The notes: generated by a model not told the origin, from the letters alone. A stretch of 64,000 nt of DNA from Terriglobia bacterium (GCA_951813285.1 OX638355.1:194001-258000), one strand, 5' to 3'. Counted from the first letter of the stretch, positions 26,838 to 36,026 are shown. Program-made: numbers and translations.

Positions 26838-27053
26838 TCAGTCTGTGAATTCGGCTTCAAGCTGGTCGCCGGATATGAATCTCGCGATCTCTCGTATTGC
26901 GGAGATACTGGACTTGAACCGCTCTTCGCCTACCTCTTGCTTGTCACGTATCGATCGACCTCTCATACGGAGCACATGATGGAATATCGTATCCGTCTTT
27001 TCTGCGTCCCTCACAACGAGGTTTATGAGTGCTCCCAGCTTACGTGTAGCGCT
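26838..27053 (-). pseudogene. C-terminal gene fragment cut by a MITE
   Basis: Seventy-one codons are open on the minus strand from the MITE edge to a stop at 26838: SATRKLGALINLVVRDAE, then TDTIFHHVLRMRGRSIRDKQ and so on to LEAEFTD. There is no start codon; the 5' part is missing and does not resume beyond the MITE, where tRNA-Lys follows within 20 bp. The content looks like a real protein C-terminus, but I do not recognize the family. Confidence 0.55.
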
Positions 27054-27169
27054 GGGGACGTTGCTGAATTGCTGGAATAACTTGTAAAGAGCGCGTAGGT
27101 GACGTTATTGAATCAAAGCAAATCAGGAGTGGCTGATCGTAGTTATTCCAGTAGTTCAACAACGTCCCC
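27054..27169. mobile_element. 116-bp MITE (reverse of the copy at 19270)
   Basis: The ends are GGGGACGTTGCTGAATTGCT (left) and the complement of GGGGACGTTGTTGAACTACT (right). The interior aligns with the reverse complement of 19270-19385 at roughly 80 percent. It truncates the gene fragment to its left and sits 20 bp from tRNA-Lys. Confidence 0.88.
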
Positions 27170-27189
27170 TATGCCTCCATTGACTATAC

Positions 27190-27265
<76 letters not shown>

Positions 27266-27610
27266 ACAAGTTACCCGGGAGGGATTGGGTATGGAGGGCG
27301 TTCTGACGGTCGTGCCATGCGTAACGGTTCTCGTCACAACTTCGGGTGAATGTTTCCGGCAGCCGAAAGCCTGACTCCGAACCACTTTCGAATTCTTTCA
27401 CCCGCCCGACTTCTGACCGGGCATCCCTATGAGCATCAGCCTCACCTGCTTCCGAGATTGCCCGATGCTTCAGGATGCCACGTCTAAGCCTGCTCAAATT
27501 AACACGACCGACAAGCGATTGTAAACGACTTGCCGCCCATCTGGACAGGCCCTCCCGCCTGGGTTAGAGTGACAGGCCACTGACGTCCCCTTGACCTCTC
27601 CGCCGACGGG
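27266..27610. other. Gene-free stretch before the sugar ABC cluster
   Basis: About 345 bp with no credible gene. It should contain the promoters of the tRNA and of the ABC cluster; I cannot assign boxes with confidence. Confidence 0.4.
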
Positions 27611-28867
27611 GTGCCCTTGCAAGGAAAGAGCCTCCTTTTCACTGCCGGGGTCCTGGCTGCAACCCTGCTGCTGGGGATGTGGCTCCACTCGACCCGAACC
27701 CTCCAGGCCCCGGCGGACCACCGGGTCCATCTGCGCCTGGCTGCGCTCTACACCAGCCAGGCGATGGAGAACTACCAGGATCTGGCGGACGACTTCAACC
27801 GGCGGAATCCGGACGTGCTGGTGGAGTTGCAGGGCATTCCCGGAAGCTACTACGACAAGCTGCTGGTGATGTTTGCCGGGCGCACCGCACCCGACGTGAT
27901 GTGGATGGGCAAGGGAATGGCCCAGTTCGCCTCCCGGGGCGCCTTTCTGGACGTGGAGGACGAGTTCCGGATCCCCCCCGGCCACTACTACGAGTCGGTC
28001 CTGGACTGCTACCGTTTCAACGGCCGCCTGATGGGGTTTCCCCTGGGGGCCGATTTCGCCGTCATTGTCTACAACCTGGACCTTTTCGAGCAGGCCGGCC
28101 TGCCGCCACCCGCTCCGGACTGGACCCTGGAGGATTTCCGGCAGGCGGCCAGGAAGCTGACGGTTCGGGAAGGAGGCCAGGTCCGCCAGTGGGGTTTTTA
28201 CGGTGAGATCGATCCTGGGGTCTTCGGGGCCGAGTACCTCAGTCCCGACATGTCGGAGGAACGCATCGACCGGCCGGGGTGGAGGAGCTACCTGGACTTT
28301 CACCTGAAGCTGATCTTCGAGGACGGTTCCATGCCCTCCCGCCTGGAGATCCCGGGAGCCGGAATCCTGACCAGGCGTCAGGCCTTCTACCGGGGGCAGG
28401 CGGCCATGATCTCCGACGGATTCCACTTCCGGACCATGCGGGAAGAGATTTCGGATTTCCGCTGGGACATTGCGCCCGTGCCCTTGGGGGCTCGGCGGGC
28501 CTGCGCTTCCAGCACCCAGGGCTTTGCCGTCTCCCGCCACACCCCCCACCGAGCCGAGGCGGTGCGCCTGCTCAAGTACCTGGTGGCTCCCGAGAGCCAG
28601 CGGCGCCTGGGGGGCATTCTGGTTCCCTCCCATCGGGAAACCGCCCGGCAGGTGATCGAAGACATGCTCAGCCCGCCGCACAACCGCCAGGTCATCCTGG
28701 ACAGCATGGAGACCCTCAACCCTTTCCCCCGACATCCCAAGATCAACGAGCTGCAGCAGGCTCTGGCAGAGACCACGCGGCTGGTCCTGACCCGGCAGCA
28801 GAGCCCCGAGGCCGGCCTGCAGGAGTGCGCCCGGCAGTTCCGGGAGATCCTGGGGAGGACCCACTGA
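27611..28867 (+). CDS. Sugar ABC importer substrate-binding protein
   Basis: A 418-residue family 1 (UgpB/MalE-like) extracellular binding protein. The GTG start gives a signal or anchor helix (LLFTAGVLAATLLLGMW). The mature part has the order expected for the fold: YQDLADDFNRRNPDVLVELQ, then PDVMWMGKGMAQFASRG. It has no lipobox Cys, so it is either cleaved or membrane-anchored. The last codon overlaps the first permease start (TGATG). Neighbouring genes suggest uptake of a sugar or sugar acid, perhaps from a polysaccharide. Confidence 0.88.
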   Translation: MPLQGKSLLFTAGVLAATLLLGMWLHSTRTLQAPADHRVHLRLAALYTSQAMENYQDLADDFNRRNPDVLVELQGIPGSYYDKLLVMFAGRTAPDVMWMGKGMAQFASRGAFLDVEDEFRIPPGHYYESVLDCYRFNGRLMGFPLGADFAVIVYNLDLFEQAGLPPPAPDWTLEDFRQAARKLTVREGGQVRQWGFYGEIDPGVFGAEYLSPDMSEERIDRPGWRSYLDFHLKLIFEDGSMPSRLEIPGAGILTRRQAFYRGQAAMISDGFHFRTMREEISDFRWDIAPVPLGARRACASSTQGFAVSRHTPHRAEAVRLLKYLVAPESQRRLGGILVPSHRETARQVIEDMLSPPHNRQVILDSMETLNPFPRHPKINELQQALAETTRLVLTRQQSPEAGLQECARQFREILGRTH

Positions 28868-29790
28868 TGAGATCGCGGGCCCTGGGTATCGCCGCCTTGT
28901 TTCTGCTGCCCAATCTGCTGGGGTTTCTGGCCTTCACCCTCTTTCCGGTGGTGGCTTCCTTCGCCTTGAGCTTTTGCCGCTGGGACCCGGTGGCCGAGGC
29001 GGTCAGCGCCATAGAACCGGTCGGACTCCGCAACTACCTGGACCTGCTCGGCTTCCATGGCCGGACCGACCCCGGGGGGCAGACCTCCTGGGTCGCCAAC
29101 ACTCCCCGCTTCTGGGAATCGCTCTACAACACCGTCTTCATGATGCTGGCCATCCCCTTCAACATGGCGGCCTCGCTGCTGTTGGCGGTCCTGCTGAACC
29201 GTAAGATGCGGGGCATGGCGATCTTTCGCACCGCCTTCTTCCTGCCCTCCATCACCGCTGGCGTGGGCACCATGCTCCTCTGGATGTGGATGTTCAACAA
29301 GGACCTGGGCAGCATCAACCAGGTGCTGGCCTGGGTGGGCATCCAGGGGCCCGACTGGCTGCAGAGCTACTTCTGGGCCAAGCCGGCCCTGATGCTGATG
29401 GCGAGTTGGGCCAGCATCGGCGGGGTCAACATGATCCTCTACCTGGCCGGGCTGCAGCAGATCCCCCGGGAGCTGCACGAGGCGGCCGCCCTGGACGGCG
29501 CCGGCCGCTGGCGGCAGCTGCGCCACGTGACCGTGCCCATGCTCATGCCGGTGACTTTCTTCATCTTCATCATCTCCATCATCTCGGGCCTCGAAGGCGG
29601 TTTCGACGCCCCATTCGTCATGACCGGCGGCAGCTTCGGGACGACCACCGTCAGCCTCTACCTCTATCGTCAGGGGTTCGAGTTCTTCCGCATGGGCTAC
29701 GCTTCCGCGGTGGCCTGGGTCCTCTTTCTGATTGTCTTCCTGTTGACCATGATCAACTGGCGCCTGGCCGAGAAACGAGTGGAGTACTGA
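28867..29790 (+). CDS. Sugar ABC importer permease (MalF/UgpA type)
   Basis: A 307-residue permease with about six helices. The coupling loop reads EAAALDGAGRWRQLRHVTVP, the EAA motif with its conserved Gly. The ATG at 28867 overlaps the binding-protein stop; its own stop overlaps the next ATG. It forms the channel with the next permease. Confidence 0.9.
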   Translation: MRSRALGIAALFLLPNLLGFLAFTLFPVVASFALSFCRWDPVAEAVSAIEPVGLRNYLDLLGFHGRTDPGGQTSWVANTPRFWESLYNTVFMMLAIPFNMAASLLLAVLLNRKMRGMAIFRTAFFLPSITAGVGTMLLWMWMFNKDLGSINQVLAWVGIQGPDWLQSYFWAKPALMLMASWASIGGVNMILYLAGLQQIPRELHEAAALDGAGRWRQLRHVTVPMLMPVTFFIFIISIISGLEGGFDAPFVMTGGSFGTTTVSLYLYRQGFEFFRMGYASAVAWVLFLIVFLLTMINWRLAEKRVEY

Positions 29791-30695
29791 TGCGCAGCCA
29801 GTTCAACCGAAGTCGCCTGGTGGTTTTCGGCCTGCTTCTGGTGCTGGCCGCCTCCATGCTGTTCCCTTTCTACTGGATGGCGATCACCTCCCTGAAGGGG
29901 AAGGCGGATGTTTTCTCCACCGAGCCCAAGCTGCTTCCCGGAAGGCAACTGGCCGAACGGGTGGTGGACGATCCCCGCTGGTTCTTCCATTCCGAAACCG
30001 GCAACTACAGCCAGTTGCTGGCCTGGCAACGCCTGGTGGAATCCGGGCGCGGTCCGCGGGGCTTCAGCCGCTTCGTCCTCAATACGGTCTTCTTCGCCCT
30101 GGCCATCACCCTGGGACAGGTGATCACCAGCAGCCTGGCCGCCTTCGCCTTCGCCCGGCTCCGCTTCCCCGGCCGCAAGCAGATCTTCTTCTCCTACCTG
30201 GCCACCCTGATGATTCCCGCCACGGTCACCATGATTCCGTCCTATATCCTGCTGCGGGAGCTGGGCTGGGTGAACACCTACCAGGCGGTCATCCTGCCCT
30301 CGGTCTTCACCGCCTACGGCACCTTCATGCTGAGGCAGTTCTTCCTGACCATTCCCAGGGAGATCGAGGATGCCGCCCGCATTGACGGTTGCAGCCCGCT
30401 GGGCCTCTACTGGCGCATCGCCCTGCCGCTCTCCACTCCGGCCCTGGCCGCCTTGTCCATCGTGGCTTTCGTGGGCTCCTGGAGAACCTTCATGTGGCCG
30501 CTGATCGTCAGCAGCTCGGAGGATCTCTTCAATCTTCCCCTGGGACTGACCCTGTTCCGGGGGATGTACACCGATCCGGACTGGCCCTTGCTGATGGCGG
30601 GGTCCATGGTCATGACCCTCCCCATGATCCTGGTCTTCGTTGCGGGTCAGCGCTATTTCGTGGAGGGTATCCGCCTGGGCGCCGTGAAGGGCTGA
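29790..30695 (+). CDS. Sugar ABC importer permease (MalG/UgpE type)
   Basis: A 301-residue permease, second half of the channel. The EAA-type loop reads DAARIDGCSPLGLYWRIALP. It contains an insertion of about 60 residues between helix 1 and helix 2, which is usual in this family. The start overlaps the upstream stop by one base. No ATPase gene follows; as in many sugar importers, a shared MsmK/UgpC-type ATPase encoded elsewhere is probably used. Confidence 0.9.
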   Translation: MRSQFNRSRLVVFGLLLVLAASMLFPFYWMAITSLKGKADVFSTEPKLLPGRQLAERVVDDPRWFFHSETGNYSQLLAWQRLVESGRGPRGFSRFVLNTVFFALAITLGQVITSSLAAFAFARLRFPGRKQIFFSYLATLMIPATVTMIPSYILLRELGWVNTYQAVILPSVFTAYGTFMLRQFFLTIPREIEDAARIDGCSPLGLYWRIALPLSTPALAALSIVAFVGSWRTFMWPLIVSSSEDLFNLPLGLTLFRGMYTDPDWPLLMAGSMVMTLPMILVFVAGQRYFVEGIRLGAVKG

Positions 30696-30717
30696 CCGCA
30701 ATTCCCGACGGAAAACC

Positions 30718-31758
30718 ATGGCAGGCAGCAACCGACAGGACAGAGACCGCTGGTTGAGGCGCCGCCGCCAGTTAACCCGACGCTACCGCCGGTGCCTCGG
30801 CGTCGGCCCGGAGCGGTGCGACCTTCAGGCCGAGATCATACGGGAGGCGTCCGGGGAGGATTGGGTGGCCCAATGGCTGCGGTTCGACAGCGAGCCCGGC
30901 GAGCGTGTCCCGGGACTGCTGGTCCGGCCGAAGACCGCCCGCAAGCCGCCGCCGTTGATCCTGGTGCTTCCGGGGGGACATCGAACCAAGGACCTGGCGA
31001 TCTTCGGCCACGAGCAGTGGCCGCTGCCCTTCGCCGTCGAGTCTCCCCACCATCGGTTTCCGGTGGAGAAGCTGGGCAACTACGAGCCCCTTCCCCTCAC
31101 CAGGCTCCTCGCTCAGGGATTTGCCCTCATGAGCATCGACTGCCGCGTCTTCGGAGCCCGGGCCGGCCCGCGCCCGGACAGCGTCGTCGACCGGGCCGCT
31201 TTCACCGCGGCTTCCCACGCCCAGTACCACTGGCTGATGCGCCGGGCCCTCATCGACGGCCGCAGCGTGGCCGCCATGGAGGTTTGGGACGTGATCCGAA
31301 CCCTGGACTACCTGGAGACCCGCGACGACATCGACCCCCGGCGGGTGGGTGTCATGGGCTGGTCGATGGGCGGCAACCTGGCCTGGCAGACCGCCATCGC
31401 GGAACCCCGGATCAAGGCCGTCTGCACCGGCAGTTGCCTGATCACCTTCGAGGCAGCCCTGGAGCATGAGCGGGACGCGGGCTGGTATGCCTGGATTCCG
31501 GGTGTTCGCCGCTGGACCTCGCGGCAGGAGTTGTTCAGCCTGATGGCTCCCCGGCCCCTGCTGGCCTTTGAAGGAGACAGCGACTTTCCCCGGGAAGGGG
31601 TCCAGCCCATGCTGGATGAGGCCAGGGGAAAGTACACCCTGCTGGAGGCCACCGATCGCTTCCGCTCCGTGTGGTACTCTGGGGGCCACGGGGCCTACCT
31701 GCGGGACCCGGCCACCCTGGAGGAGATCGGCGGCTGGTTCGCGCGCCACTTGAGATGA
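30718..31758 (+). CDS. Alpha/beta hydrolase (acetyl-esterase-like)
   Basis: A 346-residue alpha/beta hydrolase. The nucleophile elbow is GVMGWSMGGN (Ser at about 215). The likely acid and His are in FEGDSDFPREG and YSGGHGAYLRD near the C-terminus. It resembles the acetyl xylan esterase/dienelactone hydrolase branch (VLPGGHRTKD near 85 could shape the oxyanion hole). There is no signal peptide. Its place after the sugar permeases suggests it removes ester groups from imported material in the cytoplasm. Confidence 0.8.
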   Translation: MAGSNRQDRDRWLRRRRQLTRRYRRCLGVGPERCDLQAEIIREASGEDWVAQWLRFDSEPGERVPGLLVRPKTARKPPPLILVLPGGHRTKDLAIFGHEQWPLPFAVESPHHRFPVEKLGNYEPLPLTRLLAQGFALMSIDCRVFGARAGPRPDSVVDRAAFTAASHAQYHWLMRRALIDGRSVAAMEVWDVIRTLDYLETRDDIDPRRVGVMGWSMGGNLAWQTAIAEPRIKAVCTGSCLITFEAALEHERDAGWYAWIPGVRRWTSRQELFSLMAPRPLLAFEGDSDFPREGVQPMLDEARGKYTLLEATDRFRSVWYSGGHGAYLRDPATLEEIGGWFARHLR

Positions 31759-31772
31759 GGTGCCAAGGCACC

Positions 31773-33206
31773 ATGACCCGGCTTCTTTTCTTCGACGACA
31801 CCCAGCTTCTGGAAAAGCAGGGCCTGGAGCGCCGCCTGGGACGGCCCGACCCGGTTCCCGAGGCCACCTACCAGGTGCCGGGGATCGACCTCGCATTCGC
31901 CTATCCCACCGTCTTTCCCAGCCCGCAAGCCGGCGGTTGGCGCATGCTCTACCAGGCTCTGACCGGGCTGGGAAAAGGCGCGGGGGCGGCCCATTTCGTC
32001 CCCTCGGTGGCGGATTCCAGTGACGGCATCCACTGGAGGATCCCCGACCTGGAGACCTCGCATCCGCTCCCCGACCGGTCGCTGCCCAACCAGGTGGGGG
32101 CGGCGCCCCTGAACCGCTTCGGCGAATGGGGCCCCTGCTATTACGACGACCGCGCCCCCGATCCCCGGGGGCGAATCAAGGGGTTTGTCTGCAAGGGCCA
32201 CGGACCCGGCACCGGCAAGAAGGACTCCTGGATCGTGACCTCCCCCGACGGGCTGACCTGGAACGATGCGGAGGGGACCCTCTGGCATCCCCACGGCAGC
32301 GACCCCTCCGTCTGCGCCTTCTGGAACCGCTACCGCGACAGCTACGTGCTGGCCATCCGTCCCAAGAACGGCGACCGGCGCATCGCCCTGATGGAGACCC
32401 CGGACTGGAAGGAGTTCTCCCCTGTCGAGCTGGCCCTGTCCCCCGACGGTCTGGACCCCGACCTGGCCGAGCTCTACGGGATGCCCACCTTCCCCTACGC
32501 CAACCTGTTCATCGGGTTGCTCTGGGTCTTCCGGACCCCGCCCCGGACCACCCAGCACGGCAAGTTCCTGGGGGGAAGGATCGACTGCCAGTTGGCCTAC
32601 AGCTACGACGGCTGGCACTTCCAGCGAGGTCCGAGGGAGCCCTTCCTGGCCAATGCCGCCCCGGGCCGGATCGGGGCGGGCTGCATCCTGCCCTGCAGCC
32701 TGATTGCAACCGAGAGCGAGATCCGACTCTATTCCTGCGCCACCGCCCAGGAGCATGCCATCTTCGGAGAGCAATCCCCCCAACGGTCGGCCATCCTGAT
32801 GCACCGCCTGCGGCCGGATGGATTCGTCTACCTGGAAGCCGCCTCCGGGTGGGGCCGGATGAAGACCCGGGCCCTGCTGGTGCAGGGGGACCAGCTCAGC
32901 TTCAACGTGAAGGCGCCCGGCGGCCAACTGCTGGTGGGAATCACCGACGCCGACGGCAATCCCATCCCCGGCTACGGCCTGGAGGATTGCAGCCCCTGCA
33001 GCGGCGACAACACTGCCTGGGTTCCCCGATGGAAAGACAACACCCGTTTCGGTAGTCTTAAGGGCCGGGCGGTTCTGTTGGAGCTGGAACTCAGCGGAGG
33101 GCGGCTCTACGCTGTGAGCGGCGATTTTCAGATGCTGTCCGCCAAGGAGGGGATGCGCTACATGAGGTTCGGCACACCCCCCGACCCGAGCGGCTGGGGG
33201 CCGTAG
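31773..33206 (+). CDS. Beta-propeller glycoside hydrolase-like protein
   Basis: A 477-residue protein. Repeated strand-rich motifs with Asp and Trp (FAYPTVFPS, VADSSDGIHWRIP, DSWIVTSPDGLTWN, YSYDGWHFQRGP) resemble the five-bladed propeller of GH32/GH43/GH68-type enzymes and their inactive relatives. I cannot place a complete catalytic triad with certainty. The C-terminal 100 residues form a separate beta domain (LSFNVKAPGGQLLVGITDADG). The ATG at 31773 is 15 nt after the hydrolase stop. It probably acts with the hydrolase on a glycan-derived substrate. Confidence 0.7.
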   Translation: MTRLLFFDDTQLLEKQGLERRLGRPDPVPEATYQVPGIDLAFAYPTVFPSPQAGGWRMLYQALTGLGKGAGAAHFVPSVADSSDGIHWRIPDLETSHPLPDRSLPNQVGAAPLNRFGEWGPCYYDDRAPDPRGRIKGFVCKGHGPGTGKKDSWIVTSPDGLTWNDAEGTLWHPHGSDPSVCAFWNRYRDSYVLAIRPKNGDRRIALMETPDWKEFSPVELALSPDGLDPDLAELYGMPTFPYANLFIGLLWVFRTPPRTTQHGKFLGGRIDCQLAYSYDGWHFQRGPREPFLANAAPGRIGAGCILPCSLIATESEIRLYSCATAQEHAIFGEQSPQRSAILMHRLRPDGFVYLEAASGWGRMKTRALLVQGDQLSFNVKAPGGQLLVGITDADGNPIPGYGLEDCSPCSGDNTAWVPRWKDNTRFGSLKGRAVLLELELSGGRLYAVSGDFQMLSAKEGMRYMRFGTPPDPSGWGP

Positions 33207-33279
33207 TGGGTTTGCACCAACGGGTCTCGAAGGGGCCGGGCTTGCATGCAACAAACGAAAAAAGACAAAAGAAAAAGAG

Positions 33280-33362
33280 TTATCCACGAAGGGGCACGAA
33301 GAACGACGAAGGGCCACTAAGGCATTGAGGTTAAACGCGACGGGGTGCCAAGGTCACGAAGG
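33280..33362 (+). repeat. CACGAAGG-type intergenic repeat
   Basis: A close copy of 2793-2880: both contain ATCCACGAAGGG, GGCCAC(T/C)AAGGC and CGACGGG then CCAAGGTCACGAAGG. In both loci it is followed by the TTTCAC repeat. Confidence 0.75.
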
Positions 33363-33379
33363 GATTGTCGATTTCCGAA

Positions 33380-33420
33380 TGTTTCACTCTATGTATGATC
33401 CGCCCGGCAGGGCGGGGGCG
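33380..33420 (+). repeat. TTTCAC/GATCCGCC intergenic repeat, copy 4
   Basis: TGTTTCACTCTATGTATGAT followed by the stem CCGCCC-GGCA-GGGCGG. It directly follows the CACGAAGG repeat, as at 2894. Confidence 0.7.
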
Positions 33421-33440
33421 ACACTTGTTAGCACTTGATA

Positions 33441-33595
33441 ATCCCCGGGCGAACGCCCGGGCGACCCATCGAGCCGCGGAGCGGCGGCAGCAGGTAGCCG
33501 TGGGCGTGAGCCGGGCGCGGGCCGGGCTATGCCCGGCACGGGCCATTGGAAAGGGGTAGCTCCACGTCGAGCCGCGTAGGCGGCGGCAGCAAATG
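33441..33595. repeat. GC-rich intergenic repeat (CGTGGGCG family)
   Basis: It contains CCCGGGCGAACGCCCGGGCG, then GAGCCGCGGAGCGGCGGCAG, CGTGGGCGTGAGCC and GAGCCGCGTAGGCGGCGGCA, the same module order as at 11290-11830. Confidence 0.7.
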
Positions 33596-33717
33596 CCGGT
33601 GAGCCCAAGTGAAGCACAAGCCGACGCAATGATGATTATCCTGTGCATCCATGTTCAACAAATAGAAAACCGGTTAAGCACGACATGGCCCTTGTTCCCG
33701 CCAGGCCATGAAGATGC

Positions 33718-33756
33718 GTTGTTTCACTCTCGTATGATCCGCACGGTAGGGCGAGG
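33718..33756 (+). repeat. TTTCAC/GATCCGCC intergenic repeat, copy 5
   Basis: TTGTTTCACTCTCGTATGAT then a short GC stem-loop; it ends 36 nt before the PIG-L start codon. The 15 bases on its left match the flank of copy 1 (AGGCCATGAAGAT versus its complement). Confidence 0.7.
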
Positions 33757-33791
33757 CGACCTTCCCTGAGCCACTTGTCCGAGGAGCGGCC

Positions 33792-34679
33792 ATGACTTCA
33801 CAACCACAGGCACCCACCTCCGACCGGGAACCCTTGCGCCTGATGGTGGTGGTGGCCCATCCCCACGATTTCACCCACTGCGCAGGCACCTGCGGCATTC
33901 ACAGCTCCCGGGGCGACGCCGTGACCGTGGTGACTCTGACCAACGGGGCCACCAAGCACAACGAACGCCTCTACGACGAGCTGATCAAGCCCGCCGCCGA
34001 GCGCGACCCCCGGATCGTCAACCAGACCCGGGAGGACTACGCCCGGGAAAAACTGCGGGAGTTCCGCGCCGTCTGCCGCCACTTCGGCATCAGCGACGTG
34101 CGGGTGCACGGGTTTCCGGAGCCCTACCGCATGGAACGCACGCTCGAATCGGTGGAGGCCCTCAAGCAGATCATCCTGGAGGTGAGGCCCGACGTCATGA
34201 TCTCCCACCGGCGCTACCTGCGGGGGCGCAGCGGCATGGTGTCGGCCTCGCGCAACGAGCACGACGAAGCCGGCTTCGCCACCCATGAGGCCATGCACCT
34301 GGCCTCCCTGCCCGACCCCTCCAGCCGGGTCCCTCCCCACACCGTGGCCCTGACCTACTACCTGGGGGTCTTCTTCGAAACCGACGAGATCGACTTCTAC
34401 GTGGATATCAGCCAGTGGGCCGAAAAGCGGGTCGAGGCCGAGGTTCTGTTCGCCACCCAGGGCCACACCGAGGCCTTTGCCCGCAAGCGCATCGAGATTA
34501 GTGCAGGCAGGTCCGGTTGGAACTGTGGGACGCAGTATGCCGAGGGATTCGTCCGCCGCGATCCCGACCTGTTCGACCAGCTTCCGGTTCCGGACCGGGC
34601 CCTGCAGAAGGCCAGAGGCAAGCGCATGGACCATTTGCGCCGGATTTCGGGAGAACTGCCCGGGCCTTCCAAACCCTGA
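33792..34679 (+). CDS. PIG-L/LmbE family deacetylase-like protein with altered motif
   Basis: A 295-residue protein. The fold is clear: LMVVVAHPHDFTHCAGTCG at the N-terminus, then TVVTLTNG, and LEVRPDVMISHR later. The catalytic motif of this zinc deacetylase family is normally AHPDDE. Here it is AHPHDF, so the metal-binding His and second Asp remain while the first Asp (general base) is His and the Glu is Phe. The C-terminal metal His may lie in RNEHDEAGFATH. Either the substrate or chemistry differs, or it is a divergent subfamily. Its neighbours are a sugar importer and a sugar-acid dehydratase. Confidence 0.8.
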   Translation: MTSQPQAPTSDREPLRLMVVVAHPHDFTHCAGTCGIHSSRGDAVTVVTLTNGATKHNERLYDELIKPAAERDPRIVNQTREDYAREKLREFRAVCRHFGISDVRVHGFPEPYRMERTLESVEALKQIILEVRPDVMISHRRYLRGRSGMVSASRNEHDEAGFATHEAMHLASLPDPSSRVPPHTVALTYYLGVFFETDEIDFYVDISQWAEKRVEAEVLFATQGHTEAFARKRIEISAGRSGWNCGTQYAEGFVRRDPDLFDQLPVPDRALQKARGKRMDHLRRISGELPGPSKP

Positions 34680-34740
34680 GGCGCGCCCCGCGTTCAATCC
34701 CTAACCGTCTCCTCTTTACCCATTCAGGAGGACAGAGACC

Positions 34741-35901
34741 ATGAAAATCACCGACGTCAAGGCTTACGTGATCAAGCCCCGGTACCCGGACAACGCCGGC
34801 GCCTTCGAGGGGGACTGGACCTTCGTGCGCATCGACACCGATGAAGGCATCCACGGCTGGGGCGAAGCCAGCAACTCTCCCGGGGGCGGCTGCTTCCTGA
34901 GCGCCCGAACCATCGAGCTGCTGCGCCAGAGCCTGGTGGGGAAGGACCCGTTTCAGAGCGAGCAGATGTGGCAGCAGAACTACCGGCGTTTCACCTACCT
35001 GGGAGCGCGGGGCCTACCGACGGTGGCCCTGAGCGGCGTGGACATGGCCCTTTGGGATATCAAGGGGAAGGCCCTGGGCCTGCCGGTCTACGACCTGCTG
35101 GGCGGCAAGCTGCGGGACAGCATCCGGCTCTACGCCAACGGCTGGTTCTTCGGCTGCCACACTCCCGAGCAGTACGGCGCGGCCGCCCAGGCCACCGTCG
35201 AGGCCGGCCACGAGGCCCTCAAGCTGGACCCCTTCCTGGAGATGCAGCCCTTCCACACCGCCTATCTCGACGGGCAGATCTCAGCCGAAGGGGAGGAACT
35301 GGGCTGCAACATCGTGGAGGCAATTCGGGAAGCCGTGGGAGAAAAGGTGGAAATCCTGATCGACGCCCACGGCCACTACAACGTGCCCACCGCCATCCGC
35401 TTGGCCAACCGCCTCTACGAGGAGTCGCAGATCGCCTGGTTCGAGGAGCCGGTGCCCCCCGAAAGCATCGACGCCCTGCGACAGGTCCGAGAGCACGTGA
35501 CGCCTTCCATCTGCGTGGGTGAGCGCCTCTTCACCCGCTTCGACTTCCTGCCCATCCTGCAGCAGGGGCTGGCCGACTATCTCATGCCTGACGTGCTCTG
35601 GACCGGGGGCATCACCGAGCTGCGCAAGATCGCCAGCATGGCCGAAGCCTATTACGTCCCCATGAGCCCCCACAACGCCATGGGACCCCTGCAGATCGTG
35701 GCCGGCTCCCACGTGATGATGAACACGCCCAACTTCTACCGGCTGGAGCACAGCACTTTCTTCATCGAAGCCTACAACCGGCTGACCACCGAGCCCATGA
35801 ACTTCCACGGCGGGGAGTTCAGCCTGAGCGGAAAGCCCGGCCTGGGCGTGGATTTCGACATGGAGGCCCTCCGCTCCCATCTGCATCCGGAGTGGAAGTA
35901 A
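34741..35901 (+). CDS. Enolase-superfamily (mandelate racemase/galactonate dehydratase type) enzyme
   Basis: A 386-residue protein. The N-terminal capping domain begins MKITDVKAYVIKPRY. In the barrel, the three metal ligands are seen in order: Asp in ILIDAHGHYN, Glu in IAWFEEPVPP and Glu in CVGERLF. A His in MSPHNAMGP fits the galactonate dehydratase pattern (His-Asn). It likely removes water from a sugar acid; which one cannot be told. It begins 61 nt after the PIG-L gene with GGAGGA upstream, so the genes are probably co-transcribed. Confidence 0.9.
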   Translation: MKITDVKAYVIKPRYPDNAGAFEGDWTFVRIDTDEGIHGWGEASNSPGGGCFLSARTIELLRQSLVGKDPFQSEQMWQQNYRRFTYLGARGLPTVALSGVDMALWDIKGKALGLPVYDLLGGKLRDSIRLYANGWFFGCHTPEQYGAAAQATVEAGHEALKLDPFLEMQPFHTAYLDGQISAEGEELGCNIVEAIREAVGEKVEILIDAHGHYNVPTAIRLANRLYEESQIAWFEEPVPPESIDALRQVREHVTPSICVGERLFTRFDFLPILQQGLADYLMPDVLWTGGITELRKIASMAEAYYVPMSPHNAMGPLQIVAGSHVMMNTPNFYRLEHSTFFIEAYNRLTTEPMNFHGGEFSLSGKPGLGVDFDMEALRSHLHPEWK

Positions 35902-35913
35902 GGCCAGTGGAGG

Positions 35914-36018
35914 GAGCATCCACGAAGGGGCACGAACGACTACAAAGGGCCACTAAGGGGTTGGAGACGTCTCAAGACGCATCCGGATCCACCCGGGAGC
36001 GCGGGCGTCCCGCCCGCA
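35914..36018. repeat. CACGAAGG-type and GCGGGCGTCC-type repeats
   Basis: 35914-35960 is the CACGAAGG family; 35991-36018 is ACCCGGGAGCGCGGGCGTCC followed by CGCCCGCA, a REP-like palindrome. They lie between the convergent dehydratase and PIN genes and may act as a terminator. Confidence 0.65.
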
Positions 36019-36026
36019 TCCGGTTC

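Noticed and set aside
27494-28864. A 456-codon open frame on the minus strand
   Set aside because: Antisense to the sugar-binding protein, which has a clear family fold on the other strand.
31695-33317. A 540-codon open frame on the minus strand
   Set aside because: Antisense to the propeller protein; GGG- and VGGG-rich shadow composition.
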